Source: Massilia sp. MS-15 (lineage in GTDB: Bacteria > Pseudomonadota > Gammaproteobacteria > Burkholderiales > Burkholderiaceae_D). Taken from it: a DNA stretch of 64,000 nucleotides. The translations under genes were made by a program, and so were the position numbers. The notes beneath the pieces were generated by a model. It was given only the letters and a program-made list of their open reading frames with translations. It was not told the DNA's origin and ran no database searches. Location of the stretch: NCBI RefSeq assembly GCF_020176695.1, contig NZ_JAIWIA010000024.1, positions 1 to 64,000 of the forward strand, written 5' to 3'. Positions 8,438 through 16,437 of the stretch are shown here, piece after piece (position 1 is the first letter of the stretch; each line of letters begins with the position of its first letter).

Positions 8438-9685
8438 CTAGACCACGCCCTTGCCGCGCAAGGCGGCAATCTCCGCCTCGCCCAGGCCCAGCACATCGTG
8501 CAGCACTTCAGTGGTGTGCTGGCCCAGCAGGGGCGGGGCCTTGTCGCTGGTGGCCGGCGTGGCCGACATCCGGATCGGATTGCGCACCAGTGTGACCTTG
8601 CCGGCGGTCGGATGCGGGAGTTCGATCGCGACTTCGCGCGCCCGCACCTGCTCGTTGGCAAACACTTCGCCGATGTCGTTGATCGGCCCGCAAGGCACGC
8701 CGACCGACTCCAGCAGGGCGATCCACGCATCGCGCTTCTTCTCCCTGACCATTTCCGCCAGGATCGGCACCAGGAGGTCGCGGTTCTGCACGCGCAGCGG
8801 ATTGGTGGCGAAGCGCGGGTCGCTGCCCAGCTCCGGCCGGCCACCCGCTTCGACGAACTTGCGGTACTGGCCGTCGTTGCCGGTGGCGACGATGATGTGC
8901 CCGTCCGCGCAGGCGAAGGTCTGGTAGGGCACGATGTTGGCATGGGCATTGCCCCAGCGCCTGGGCGGCTTGCCGCTGTTGAGGTAGTTGCTGCCCATGT
9001 TCGCCAGCATCGCCACCTGCGTGTCGAGCAGGGCCATGTCGATGTGCTGGCCCTGGCCCGTGCGGTCGCGGTGGGTGAGCGCGGCCAGCACGGCCACGGT
9101 GGCGTACATGCCGGTCATCAGGTCGGTCAGGGCCACGCCGGCCTTCTGCGGGCCCCCGCCCGGCAGGTCGTCGCGCTCGCCGGTGACCGACATCAGGCCG
9201 CCCATGCCCTGGATCAGGAAGTCATAGCCGGCGCGGTGCGCATACGGCCCGTCCTGGCCGAAGCCGGTGATCGAGCAGTACACCAGGTCGGGCTTGATCG
9301 CCTTCAGGCTGTCGTAGTCCAGGCGGTAGCGCTTCAGGTGGCCGACCTTGAAGTTCTCCAGCACCACGTCGCAGTGCTTCACCAGTTCGTGCAGCAGGGC
9401 CTGGCCCTCGCTGCTGGCGATATCGACCGTCACCGAGCGCTTGCCGCGGTTGGCCGCCAGGTAGTAGGCGGCTTCGCCCGTGTCCTGGCCCTCGGCATCG
9501 CGCGCATAGGGCGGACCCCAGGCGCGGGTGTCGTCGCCGCTGCCGGGACGTTCGATCTTGATCACGTCGGCACCGAGGTCGGCCAGGTTCTGCGCGCACC
9601 AGGGTCCGGCCAGCACGCGCGACAGGTCGAGCACGCGGATGTGGCCGAGCGCCTTCGGCGCGGAAGGAGTAGGGACTTGCGTCAT
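8438..9685 (-). CDS. CaiB/BaiF-type (family III) CoA-transferase
   Basis: A 415-residue cytoplasmic enzyme of the formyl-CoA transferase/CaiB family, moving CoA between carboxylic acids. It shows the family opening (IRVLDLSRVLAGPWCAQNLADLGADVIKIERPG), NRGKRSVTVDI, DVVLENFKVG, YCSITGFGQDGPY and GQGQHIDMALLD. Family members act on carnitine, formate, succinate, 2-methylacyl and other substrates, and nothing here fixes the substrate. No oxalyl-CoA decarboxylase or acyl-CoA ligase lies beside it. It is followed on the same strand by no close gene; speD upstream starts a separate locus. Confidence 0.92.
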   Translation of the reverse strand: MTQVPTPSAPKALGHIRVLDLSRVLAGPWCAQNLADLGADVIKIERPGSGDDTRAWGPPYARDAEGQDTGEAAYYLAANRGKRSVTVDIASSEGQALLHELVKHCDVVLENFKVGHLKRYRLDYDSLKAIKPDLVYCSITGFGQDGPYAHRAGYDFLIQGMGGLMSVTGERDDLPGGGPQKAGVALTDLMTGMYATVAVLAALTHRDRTGQGQHIDMALLDTQVAMLANMGSNYLNSGKPPRRWGNAHANIVPYQTFACADGHIIVATGNDGQYRKFVEAGGRPELGSDPRFATNPLRVQNRDLLVPILAEMVREKKRDAWIALLESVGVPCGPINDIGEVFANEQVRAREVAIELPHPTAGKVTLVRNPIRMSATPATSDKAPPLLGQHTTEVLHDVLGLGEAEIAALRGKGVV

Positions 9686-9730
9686 GTGGTTCCTGCGGAT
9701 GGTCGGGAGATGAGCGGGACAAGCCCCCGA

Positions 9731-10090
9731 TTATAGCTGCCCGCGCGCAATGGTCTGCACCGTGCGCGTGGCGGGCCTGAATGCGGCCTCGATCAGCTCC
9801 AGCGCGCGCTCGGGCCGGGCCGCGCCGCACATGAAAATGTCGGCCGCGGCGAAGCCGTGTTCGGGCCAGGTGTGGATCGAGATGTGCGACTCGGCCAGTA
9901 GCAGCACCCCCGTCACGCCCTGGCCCGGACCGAAGCCGTGGAAGTGGCTGTGCAGGATGCAGGCGCCGGCCGCCAGCGCGGCCGCGCGCAGCAGCGTGTC
10001 GATCGCGTCGGCATCGGCCAGCAGCACGGCCTCGATGCCGCCCAGGTCGGCCAGCAGGTGGATCCCGGCGGGACGGTGCACACCGCTCAT
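9731..10090 (-). CDS. speD: S-adenosylmethionine decarboxylase proenzyme, short bacterial type
   Basis: Makes decarboxylated AdoMet, the aminopropyl donor for spermidine. At 119 residues it is the short (B. subtilis/T. maritima-like) class rather than the 264-residue E. coli form. The self-processing site is the Glu67-Ser68 bond in LLLAESHISIHTWPE, which would give a pyruvoyl-capped alpha chain. His73 and Cys88 (DIFMCG) sit at the positions of the known processing His and Cys, with the same spacing as Ser63/His68/Cys83 of the T. maritima enzyme. It is the last gene of a five-gene minus-strand operon, and its ATG overlaps the stop of the small membrane-peptide gene. Confidence 0.94.
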   Translation of the reverse strand: MSGVHRPAGIHLLADLGGIEAVLLADADAIDTLLRAAALAAGACILHSHFHGFGPGQGVTGVLLLAESHISIHTWPEHGFAAADIFMCGAARPERALELIEAAFRPATRTVQTIARGQL

Positions 10091-10248
10091 TTGTGGCTGC
10101 CGCCGCCGCTGTAGCCACCACCGCCGTAGCTGTGGGAGCGCCAGCTGTTGCCGCCGCCCTTGCTGACGGAGCCAAGCATGCTGCTCCAGGACAGGATGGT
10201 CGTGACCAGGGCCACCACGATGGCGTAGAGGAGGAATTTGGTTCTCAT
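10087..10248 (-). CDS. 53-residue membrane peptide with Gly/Ser/His-rich tail
   Basis: A short frame from ATG 10248 to a stop overlapping the speD start (ATGA). It encodes MRTKFLLYAIVVALVTTILS, forming a single membrane segment, then a tail rich in Gly, Ser, Tyr and His (WRSHSYGGGGYSGGG) ending SHK. It lies exactly between the DUF4178 gene (10 bases away) and speD, with no spare sequence, which argues that it is real. No function is known; a low-complexity tail anchored at the membrane could act as an assembly or tethering element. Confidence 0.72.
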   Translation of the reverse strand: MRTKFLLYAIVVALVTTILSWSSMLGSVSKGGGNSWRSHSYGGGGYSGGGSHK

Positions 10249-10258
10249 GGATGCACTG

Positions 10259-11710
10259 TCATTTGTCCGGTCCCAGCTTCAGGGGCAGGAACAGGACGAC
10301 GATCCCGACCAGTACCCAGGCCAGCGTCGTGCCGAAATTGAAGATCAGCGGGATGGCGTTCAGGCCCACCATCCACAGCAGGGTTTTCCAGGCGATGTCG
10401 CGGTCCGTCATCGGCTGCTTTTCCGGTGTGGCCGGCTTGGACAGTCCAAACCACGCGCGCACCTGGTCATCGGCCACCGGCGTCGAACGCGACCAGCTCA
10501 GTTCCTCGGCCGTATGTTCAGCCGACAGACTGTTCTGGCCGTGCTCGTACTCGACCACCTGCACCGTGTCGCCGGCCGCCACGCGCCAGGTGAATGCCCC
10601 GGCCGCGGCCACCACGCGCGCCGGGTAGTCCCAGGTGCGCGTGTAGTCGGCGCCGGCGCAGCGCACCGTATGCGCGGACGGCAGGGGCGGCGCCGGCCAG
10701 TCGTCCAGCACGTCGGCGCGCGACCAGCCTTCGTCGGTCTCGACCAGCCAGAAGAAGGGGCCACGCGGCGCGTACATCAGGTATTCATTCCAGGCCTCGC
10801 CCTCGTCGTCCTCGCGCCGCATGGCGCCGAGCACGCGGTACTCCTGGCCGCTGATCTTCGCCGTCGCGCCCAGTTCCAGGGTGAAGGGCAGGCGCGCCAC
10901 CTGTTCGCCCTTGCGCAGCACCTCGACCTTGGGCGAGGAAGCATCCACGCGCGCGCTGCAGGCAGGGCACACGCAGTTCGCCGCCAGGCCCGGGAGATAG
11001 CGGATCGCCGTCCCGCAGGACGGGCACGCCAGCGTGTCGACCTGGCCGCGGTAGCGCCCGGCGCTGGCCTTGATCTGTTCCTCGTCGCGCAGCAACTGGC
11101 AGCGCATCGCTTCCAGCGTCACCGCGCTGCCGGCGTAGAGCATTGGCGGGTCCGCGCGCGTGGCCGCGTCGGAATAGTCGAGCGTGGTGAAGCTGGGGCC
11201 GCGCCGGAAGTCGGCCACGCGCGCTTCCCAGCCCTGGCCCACCCGGAACGGCAGCTCGCCCTGGCCGCCGCTGCAGCGCGCGACGCGCTTGTCGGCCGCG
11301 ACGAAGGGGCCGAATCCGATGTCGACCTGTTGCCCGATCCGGATCGCTTCGAAGGCCGGCCAGCCGGGCGCCAGCTCGCGCCGGGTGGTCATCACATACT
11401 GGCCGGCGGCCTCGCCCAGCCAGCCGTCGCCACCGTCGTCGAACAGGACGTACCACTCGTTCCACATGCCGGCATCGAAGCGCAGCTGGATGCGGCCGAT
11501 GACGGTGAAGCCGCGGCCACCGTGGCTGCCGGCGGTGCCGAGCTGGATGCGCGAATAGTCTTCCAGCACCTCGGACATCTTGCCGAGGTCGCGCACCGCG
11601 CCCGCTTCCTTGAGCACGGTCGCGCGACAGTACTCGCACACCGCCACGACGGAGGCATGCGAGCGGAAGCCGACCGGCGCGCCGCAGGAAGGACAGTCGA
11701 CGGTCTGCAT
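10259..11710 (-). CDS. DUF4178 protein with two zinc ribbons and C-terminal membrane hairpin
   Basis: A 483-residue protein. Residues about 1-30 form a zinc ribbon (CPSCGAPVGF...CEYCRA), followed by a first DUF4178-like beta domain (ending about 200). A second ribbon follows (ACPSCGTAIRY...CVCPACSARV, about 228-260), then a second DUF4178 domain with the EWNEYLMYAP-type motif (EAWNEYLMYAPRG). Two hydrophobic segments lie near the C-terminus (about 435-478). The start codon overlaps the SPFH stop as TGATG. DUF4178 has no established activity. The tandem ribbons suggest a membrane-tethered scaffold or sensor for the SPFH and DUF350 partners; this is inference. Confidence 0.85.
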   Translation of the reverse strand: MQTVDCPSCGAPVGFRSHASVVAVCEYCRATVLKEAGAVRDLGKMSEVLEDYSRIQLGTAGSHGGRGFTVIGRIQLRFDAGMWNEWYVLFDDGGDGWLGEAAGQYVMTTRRELAPGWPAFEAIRIGQQVDIGFGPFVAADKRVARCSGGQGELPFRVGQGWEARVADFRRGPSFTTLDYSDAATRADPPMLYAGSAVTLEAMRCQLLRDEEQIKASAGRYRGQVDTLACPSCGTAIRYLPGLAANCVCPACSARVDASSPKVEVLRKGEQVARLPFTLELGATAKISGQEYRVLGAMRREDDEGEAWNEYLMYAPRGPFFWLVETDEGWSRADVLDDWPAPPLPSAHTVRCAGADYTRTWDYPARVVAAAGAFTWRVAAGDTVQVVEYEHGQNSLSAEHTAEELSWSRSTPVADDQVRAWFGLSKPATPEKQPMTDRDIAWKTLLWMVGLNAIPLIFNFGTTLAWVLVGIVVLFLPLKLGPDK

Positions 11711-12750
11711 CAGCCGATCAGTTTCTTCAGCAGCTCGGCCTTGGTGCTGTCATAGTCGCCCTGCGAGATCAGGCCCTTGTCCAGCAGGCCCTTGAGCTTG
11801 GACAGGCGGTCCTCGATCGACTCGGCGCCTGCGGGCACCGCCGGCGGCTGTGGTGGCGTTGCGGCGCCCGGCGCGAACGCCCCTTGCATGCCCTGCGCCA
11901 TGGCCTGGCCGATGGCGATGCCGGCGCCGGCACCGGCGCCGATGCCGGCGATGCCGCCCTCGTTCTGGGCCGCCAGCGGGATGCTGCTGGCCACCTGGAA
12001 CTGGGTGAAGCCGCCCATCTTGTCGGCGCCCAGGCTGGCCTTCATGCCGGCCGAGATGCGCTCGTCCAGCGCCGCCTGCAGTTCTTCCGGCAGGCTGACG
12101 CTGGCCACGTTGAACTCGTCCAGCCCGATGCCGTAGCGGCCGAAGGCCGTAGCCAGGTCGCCACGGATCTGCTGCGCCATCAGGGTCTGGTTGGCGGCCA
12201 TGTCGAGGAAGGCGATTTTTGATGCGCCCAGCGAGTTGGCCATGGTGGCCAGCATCAGGCCGCGCAGCTGGTCCTCGACTTCCTCGCGGGTGTAGACGGC
12301 GCGGGTGCCGCTGATCTCGGTGAAGAACAGGCGCGGATCGGCGATGCGGTAGGAGTACATGCCAAAGGCGCGCACCCGGATCATGTCGAAGTCCTTGTCG
12401 CGGATCGTCACCGGCTGCGGGGTGCCCCACTTGCGTCCGGTCTGCACGCGCGTGGAAAAGAAATACACGTCCGACTTGAAGGGCGAGGCGAACAGCTTGT
12501 CCCAGTTCTTCAGGTTGGTCAGCAGCGGCAGAGTAGAAGTGGTCAGGCGGTGCGTGCCGGGGCCGAACACATCGGCCACCCGGCCCTCGTCGACGAACAC
12601 GGCGACCTGCGATTCGCGCACCACCAGGGTGGCGCCGTTCTGGATTTCGAAGTCCTCCATCGGGTGGCGCCAGGCGAGAACCCCTTCGCCTTCCTCGTTC
12701 CACTGCAGGACGTCGAGAAACTGCTTCTTGATGAATGAGCCGAGCGACAT
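11710..12750 (-). CDS. SPFH/Band-7-like protein with C-terminal SHOCT domain
   Basis: A 346-residue protein similar to the YdjI/virion-core-like SPFH family. The N-terminal beta-rich region reads WRHPMEDFEIQNGATLVVRESQ and FGPGTHRLTT. A Band-7 core follows (VTIRDKDFDMIRVRAFGMYSYRI), then helices with TAFGRYGIGLDEFNVASVSLPEE, a Gly/Ala-rich flexible stretch (about 265-300) and a SHOCT motif (EDRLSKLKGLLDKGLISQGDYD) at the end. Such proteins form membrane-associated oligomers. GAGGAAG lies 5 bases before the ATG. It is the second gene of the DUF350-to-speD operon. Confidence 0.87.
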   Translation of the reverse strand: MSLGSFIKKQFLDVLQWNEEGEGVLAWRHPMEDFEIQNGATLVVRESQVAVFVDEGRVADVFGPGTHRLTTSTLPLLTNLKNWDKLFASPFKSDVYFFSTRVQTGRKWGTPQPVTIRDKDFDMIRVRAFGMYSYRIADPRLFFTEISGTRAVYTREEVEDQLRGLMLATMANSLGASKIAFLDMAANQTLMAQQIRGDLATAFGRYGIGLDEFNVASVSLPEELQAALDERISAGMKASLGADKMGGFTQFQVASSIPLAAQNEGGIAGIGAGAGAGIAIGQAMAQGMQGAFAPGAATPPQPPAVPAGAESIEDRLSKLKGLLDKGLISQGDYDSTKAELLKKLIG

Positions 12751-12778
12751 GGTGCTTCCTCTTTATGCGGGTGGTGGA

Positions 12779-13165
12779 TCAGGAGATGCTGCCGGCGTTG
12801 ACCAGGCCGATCGACAGCGAAATGGCGCCGAGCAGGATGCCGAAGCCGATGTTGTTGTGTTCGATCTGGTCCTTCGACATGCGCAGCAGGCGGGTGGCGA
12901 CCACGAACACCAGCACCTGGATCAGCATCGCCAGCGCCGCCCAGGCGCAGAACGCGACGTAGTCGGCGGTGTGCATCAGGGCCGAGGCGATGGTCACCGA
13001 GAAGCCGAGCAGGGTACCGCCCAGCGACAGCGCGGCGGCGCAGTTCCCCTGGCGGATCAGCAGGATTTCGTCATAGGGCGTGATCCGCGTGTACACCACA
13101 AAAAACGCCAGAACCAGCGCGATCGCCGTCGCAAGATGCAGCACATAGTTTAGGATGGCGGGCAC
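12779..13165 (-). CDS. DUF350 integral membrane protein (YjfL-like)
   Basis: A 128-residue protein with four predicted membrane helices, fitting DUF350: polar DEILLIRQGN after helix 1, AALSLGGTLLGFSVTIASAL in helix 2, and a final helix in NNIGFGILLGAISLSIGLVNAGSI. E. coli YjfL belongs to this family and lies near a glutathionylspermidine-synthase-like gene (yjfC), so a link to polyamines recurs outside this genome. It is the first gene of the minus operon, divergent from the spermidine synthase gene with 73 bases between the starts. Confidence 0.85.
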   Translation of the reverse strand: MPAILNYVLHLATAIALVLAFFVVYTRITPYDEILLIRQGNCAAALSLGGTLLGFSVTIASALMHTADYVAFCAWAALAMLIQVLVFVVATRLLRMSKDQIEHNNIGFGILLGAISLSIGLVNAGSIS

Positions 13166-13222
13166 AAGTTTCTCCAGAATAAATAATCGAGGTCGTCACA
13201 CTGCGGCAGCACAGCGATCTTA

Positions 13223-13237
13223 GAACAAAAGTTGTTC
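13223..13237. promoter_or_regulatory. Inverted repeat in the divergent polyamine promoter region
   Basis: GAACAA-AAG-TTGTTC is a perfect dyad ending one base before the ATG at 13239. It replaces any normal ribosome-binding site, so a bound protein or RNA hairpin here could control the spermidine synthase gene, and possibly the divergent operon within the 73-base gap. Confidence 0.35.
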
Positions 13238-13238
13238 A

Positions 13239-14750
13239 ATGACCAAAAAAATTCTGATCCTGTCGGTGTTCGTCGTCGCCTCCTGCGGCCTGGCCTATGA
13301 ACTGGTCGCCGGCGCCCTGTCCAGCTACCTGCTGGGCGACTCGGTGCTCCAGTTCTCCACCATCATCGGCTGCTACCTGTTCGCCATGGGCGTTGGCGCG
13401 CACTTCTCGAAGTACGTACGCGACGAGGACGTGCTGGGGCGTTTCATCGACATCGAACTGGCCGTCGGCCTGGTGGGCGGGATGTCGGCCGCCGTGCTGT
13501 TCATGACCTTCACCTGGATGGGCGCGCCCTTCCGCACGGTGCTCTACCTGACCGTGTTCCTGATCGGGATGATGGTGGGCATGGAGGTGCCGCTGGTGAT
13601 GCGCGCGCTGAACGAGCGCCGCACCGGGTTCGCCGAGATCGTCAGCCGCGTGCTGACCTTCGACTATCTTGGCGCACTGGCCGTGTCGCTGCTGTTCCCG
13701 CTGGTGCTGGCGCCGCAACTGGGCCTGGTGCGCACCGGCTTCCTGTTCGGCATGCTCAACGTCGGCGTCGCGATGTGGACCCTGTACGTGTTCCGCGCCG
13801 AACTGGAGGCCCTGCGCGGGCGCGCGATCCGCGCCTGCGCGGTGCTGTTCACGCTGGTGCTCGGCTTCGGCCTGTCGGACCGCATGGTGGAGTGGGGCGA
13901 GCATGGCCTGTTCGGCGACGAGGTCGTGTATTCCACCACCACGCCCTACCAGCGCCTGGTGATCACGCGCTGGAAGGACGACCTGCGCCTGTACATCAAC
14001 GGCAACCTGCAGTTCTCCTCGCGCGACGAATACCGCTACCACGAGGCGCTGGTGCATCCGGCGATGCAGTCGCTGCCCTGGGCGCGGCGGGTGCTGGTGC
14101 TGGGCGGCGGTGACGGGCTGGCCCTGCGCGAGGTGCTGCGCTATCCGCAGGTGGAGGAGGTGACCCTGGTCGATCTCGATCCGGCCATGACCGCGGCCTT
14201 TGCGACCCGCCCGGAACTGGTGAAGCTCAATGCCGGAGCATTGAACGACAAGCGGGTCAAGGTGGTGAACGCCGACGCCGGCATCTGGCTGCAAAAGGAC
14301 GCCGGCATGTACGACGTGGCCATCGTCGACTTCCCCGATCCGTCCAGCTTCGCCCTCGGCAAGCTGTACTCGGTGCCGTTCTACGGCCTGCTGCGCAAGC
14401 ACGTGGCGGCCCAGGGCCTGATCGTGGTGCAGTCGACCTCTCCGTTCTTCGCGCCGAACGCCTACTGGACCATCGAGGCGACCCTGCGCGAAGTGGGCCT
14501 GCGCACCTGGCCCTACCACCTGTACGTGCCGTCCTTCGGCGAGTGGGGCTTCGTGATGGCCTCGCCCGAGGGACGCTTCGCGCCGCCCGCCAGCTACCGC
14601 CTGCCGATGCGTTTCCTGGACGGCGCCAGCACCCGCGCCATGTTCGAGTTCCCGCCCGACATGCCGCGCCGGCCGATGGCGCCGAACCGGCTCGACTCCC
14701 AGTCGCTGGTGCGCGCTTTCGAGGAAGACTGGCGCCAGGTGATCCGCTGA
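13239..14750 (+). CDS. Membrane-embedded spermidine synthase-like aminopropyltransferase
   Basis: A 503-residue protein. The N-terminal 220 residues hold about seven membrane helices (from ILILSVFVVASCGLAYELVAGAL onward). The C-terminal half is a spermidine-synthase fold: the AdoMet-binding loop VLVLGGGDGLALREVL, acidic VTLVDLDPAM, and the catalytic-region DVAIVDFPDPSS. Soluble SpeE uses a DxxDP-type loop of the same kind. The enzyme would transfer an aminopropyl group from the SpeD product, at the inner face of the membrane. Acceptor specificity is unknown. Its stop overlaps the following flavoprotein start as TGATG. Confidence 0.9.
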   Translation: MTKKILILSVFVVASCGLAYELVAGALSSYLLGDSVLQFSTIIGCYLFAMGVGAHFSKYVRDEDVLGRFIDIELAVGLVGGMSAAVLFMTFTWMGAPFRTVLYLTVFLIGMMVGMEVPLVMRALNERRTGFAEIVSRVLTFDYLGALAVSLLFPLVLAPQLGLVRTGFLFGMLNVGVAMWTLYVFRAELEALRGRAIRACAVLFTLVLGFGLSDRMVEWGEHGLFGDEVVYSTTTPYQRLVITRWKDDLRLYINGNLQFSSRDEYRYHEALVHPAMQSLPWARRVLVLGGGDGLALREVLRYPQVEEVTLVDLDPAMTAAFATRPELVKLNAGALNDKRVKVVNADAGIWLQKDAGMYDVAIVDFPDPSSFALGKLYSVPFYGLLRKHVAAQGLIVVQSTSPFFAPNAYWTIEATLREVGLRTWPYHLYVPSFGEWGFVMASPEGRFAPPASYRLPMRFLDGASTRAMFEFPPDMPRRPMAPNRLDSQSLVRAFEEDWRQVIR

Positions 14751-16351
14751 TGCAGCGCCGCTCGTTCGTGTTCACGGCGCTTGGCGCCGCCGGCGCCGCG
14801 CTGGCGGGCGGCGCCGGCTTCGCGCGCTGGCAGGAGATCGCGCCTTCGGTACATGCGCCGGGCCGCGACGAGGGGCATTACCTGCGCGACCGCGGCCGCC
14901 TGCCGCCGCCCGCGCAAGTGCTCGAAACCGATGTGCTGATCCTGGGTTCCGGCGTCGCCGGCCTGAGCGCGGCCTGGCAGCTCGGCAAGCTGGGCCACCA
15001 GGACTACCTGCTGCTGGACGGCCCCGAAGCCTTCGGCAACGCCGCCGGCGGCCGCTACGGCGAGCTGGCCTGCCCGACGGGCGCGCACTACCTGCCGCTG
15101 CCGGGGCCGGAGTCCGGCCACGTGCGCGCCATGCTGGCCGACCTCGGCATCCTGCTGCGCGGCGCCGACCAGGCGCGTCCCGCCTACGACGAGCGCTTCA
15201 TCCTGCACGGCCCGCAGGAGCGCCTGCTGCGCGACGGCGCCTGGCACGAAGGCCTGGTACCGGCCGATGCGCGCGACGCCGCCGAACACCGGCGCTTCTT
15301 CGCTGCGATGGCGCGCCTGCGCCACGAGCGCGGTGCGGATGGCCGGCGCGCCTTCGCCTTCCCGCTGGTGCTGGCTTCCAGCGATCCGGCCTGGCGCGCG
15401 CTCGACCGCGTCAGCTTCGCGCACTGGCTGGACCGGGAGGGCTACCGTTCACCGACGCTGCGCTGGTACCTCGACTACTGCTGCCGCGACGACTATGGCG
15501 CCGGCACCGGACGCGTCTCGGCCTGGGCCGGCATCCATTATTTTGCCGGGCGCTGGGGCCAGGCCGCGAACGCGGACGAGAACGCGCTGCTGACCTGGCC
15601 CGGCGGCCTGGCGCCGCTGGCCGAAGCCCTTGCCGCGCGCGCGGGAGCGCGCCGGCGCGCCGGCACCGCAGCCTCGGTGCGCGTCGTGGACGGCAGGGCC
15701 GAGGCGCTGTGCTTCACGCTGGAAGGCGGGCAGGCGCGCAGCTTCCTGGTGCGCGCGCGCCGCGCGATCATCGCCATGCCGCTGTTCGTCGCCAGCCGCG
15801 TGGTGGAGGGCATCCAGGCCTACGGCTTCGATCCGCGCCAGCACCTGCCGGAGTACGCGCCCTGGATGGTGACGAACTTCCTGATGCGCGACTTCCCGCG
15901 CGAGCTGCCCGACGCCCAGCTGGCCTGGGACAATGTCGTGTACGGGGGGCGCGGACTGGGCTACGTGGTGTCCACGCACCAGGACATCCGCTCGCGGCCG
16001 CCCGACAAGACCGTGTTCACCGCCTACACGGCGCTGTCGGAACGTACCCCGCAGGAAGCGCGCCGCTGGCTGCAGTCGGCCCGCCCGGAAGCCCTGCTGG
16101 AACTGGCCGCCAGCGACCTGGAACAGGCCTATGGCTGGGCCTTCGCGCCCTGCGTGGAGCGGGCCGACATCACGCTGCGCGCGCACGCGATGGCGGTGCC
16201 GCGGCCGGGGTTTCTCGCCAATGCCGGCCTGGCGGCCCTGCGCGAGGCGGCCGGTCCGGTCCTGTTCGCGCATGCCGACCTGTCCGGCCTGTCGGTGTTC
16301 GAGGAAGCCGCCTGGTGGGGGTGCCGGGCGGCGCGGCGCGCGCTGGCCTGA
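14750..16351 (+). CDS. FAD-dependent amine-oxidase-like oxidoreductase with Tat-type signal
   Basis: A 533-residue flavoprotein. The N-terminus (MQRRSFVFTALGAAGAALAGG) has a twin-arginine motif and hydrophobic core, implying export in folded form or membrane anchoring. A Rossmann dinucleotide-binding motif follows (VLILGSGVAGLSAAWQLGKLG), and the C-terminal FAD-contact region reads FAHADLSGLSVFEEAAWWG. The family includes polyamine and monoamine oxidases and desaturases. Its coupling to a spermidine synthase makes a polyamine or polyamine conjugate a reasonable substrate, by inference. It overlaps the previous gene by one base. Confidence 0.84.
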   Translation: MQRRSFVFTALGAAGAALAGGAGFARWQEIAPSVHAPGRDEGHYLRDRGRLPPPAQVLETDVLILGSGVAGLSAAWQLGKLGHQDYLLLDGPEAFGNAAGGRYGELACPTGAHYLPLPGPESGHVRAMLADLGILLRGADQARPAYDERFILHGPQERLLRDGAWHEGLVPADARDAAEHRRFFAAMARLRHERGADGRRAFAFPLVLASSDPAWRALDRVSFAHWLDREGYRSPTLRWYLDYCCRDDYGAGTGRVSAWAGIHYFAGRWGQAANADENALLTWPGGLAPLAEALAARAGARRRAGTAASVRVVDGRAEALCFTLEGGQARSFLVRARRAIIAMPLFVASRVVEGIQAYGFDPRQHLPEYAPWMVTNFLMRDFPRELPDAQLAWDNVVYGGRGLGYVVSTHQDIRSRPPDKTVFTAYTALSERTPQEARRWLQSARPEALLELAASDLEQAYGWAFAPCVERADITLRAHAMAVPRPGFLANAGLAALREAAGPVLFAHADLSGLSVFEEAAWWGCRAARRALA

Positions 16352-16437
16352 AGGCGAGTCGTGCACGGCGTTCGGCGCAGCCGTGGCATGCTGGGCGCCT
16401 GGCCCGGATGACCGGGCAGGCAAGGCAAGGAGGGCGC

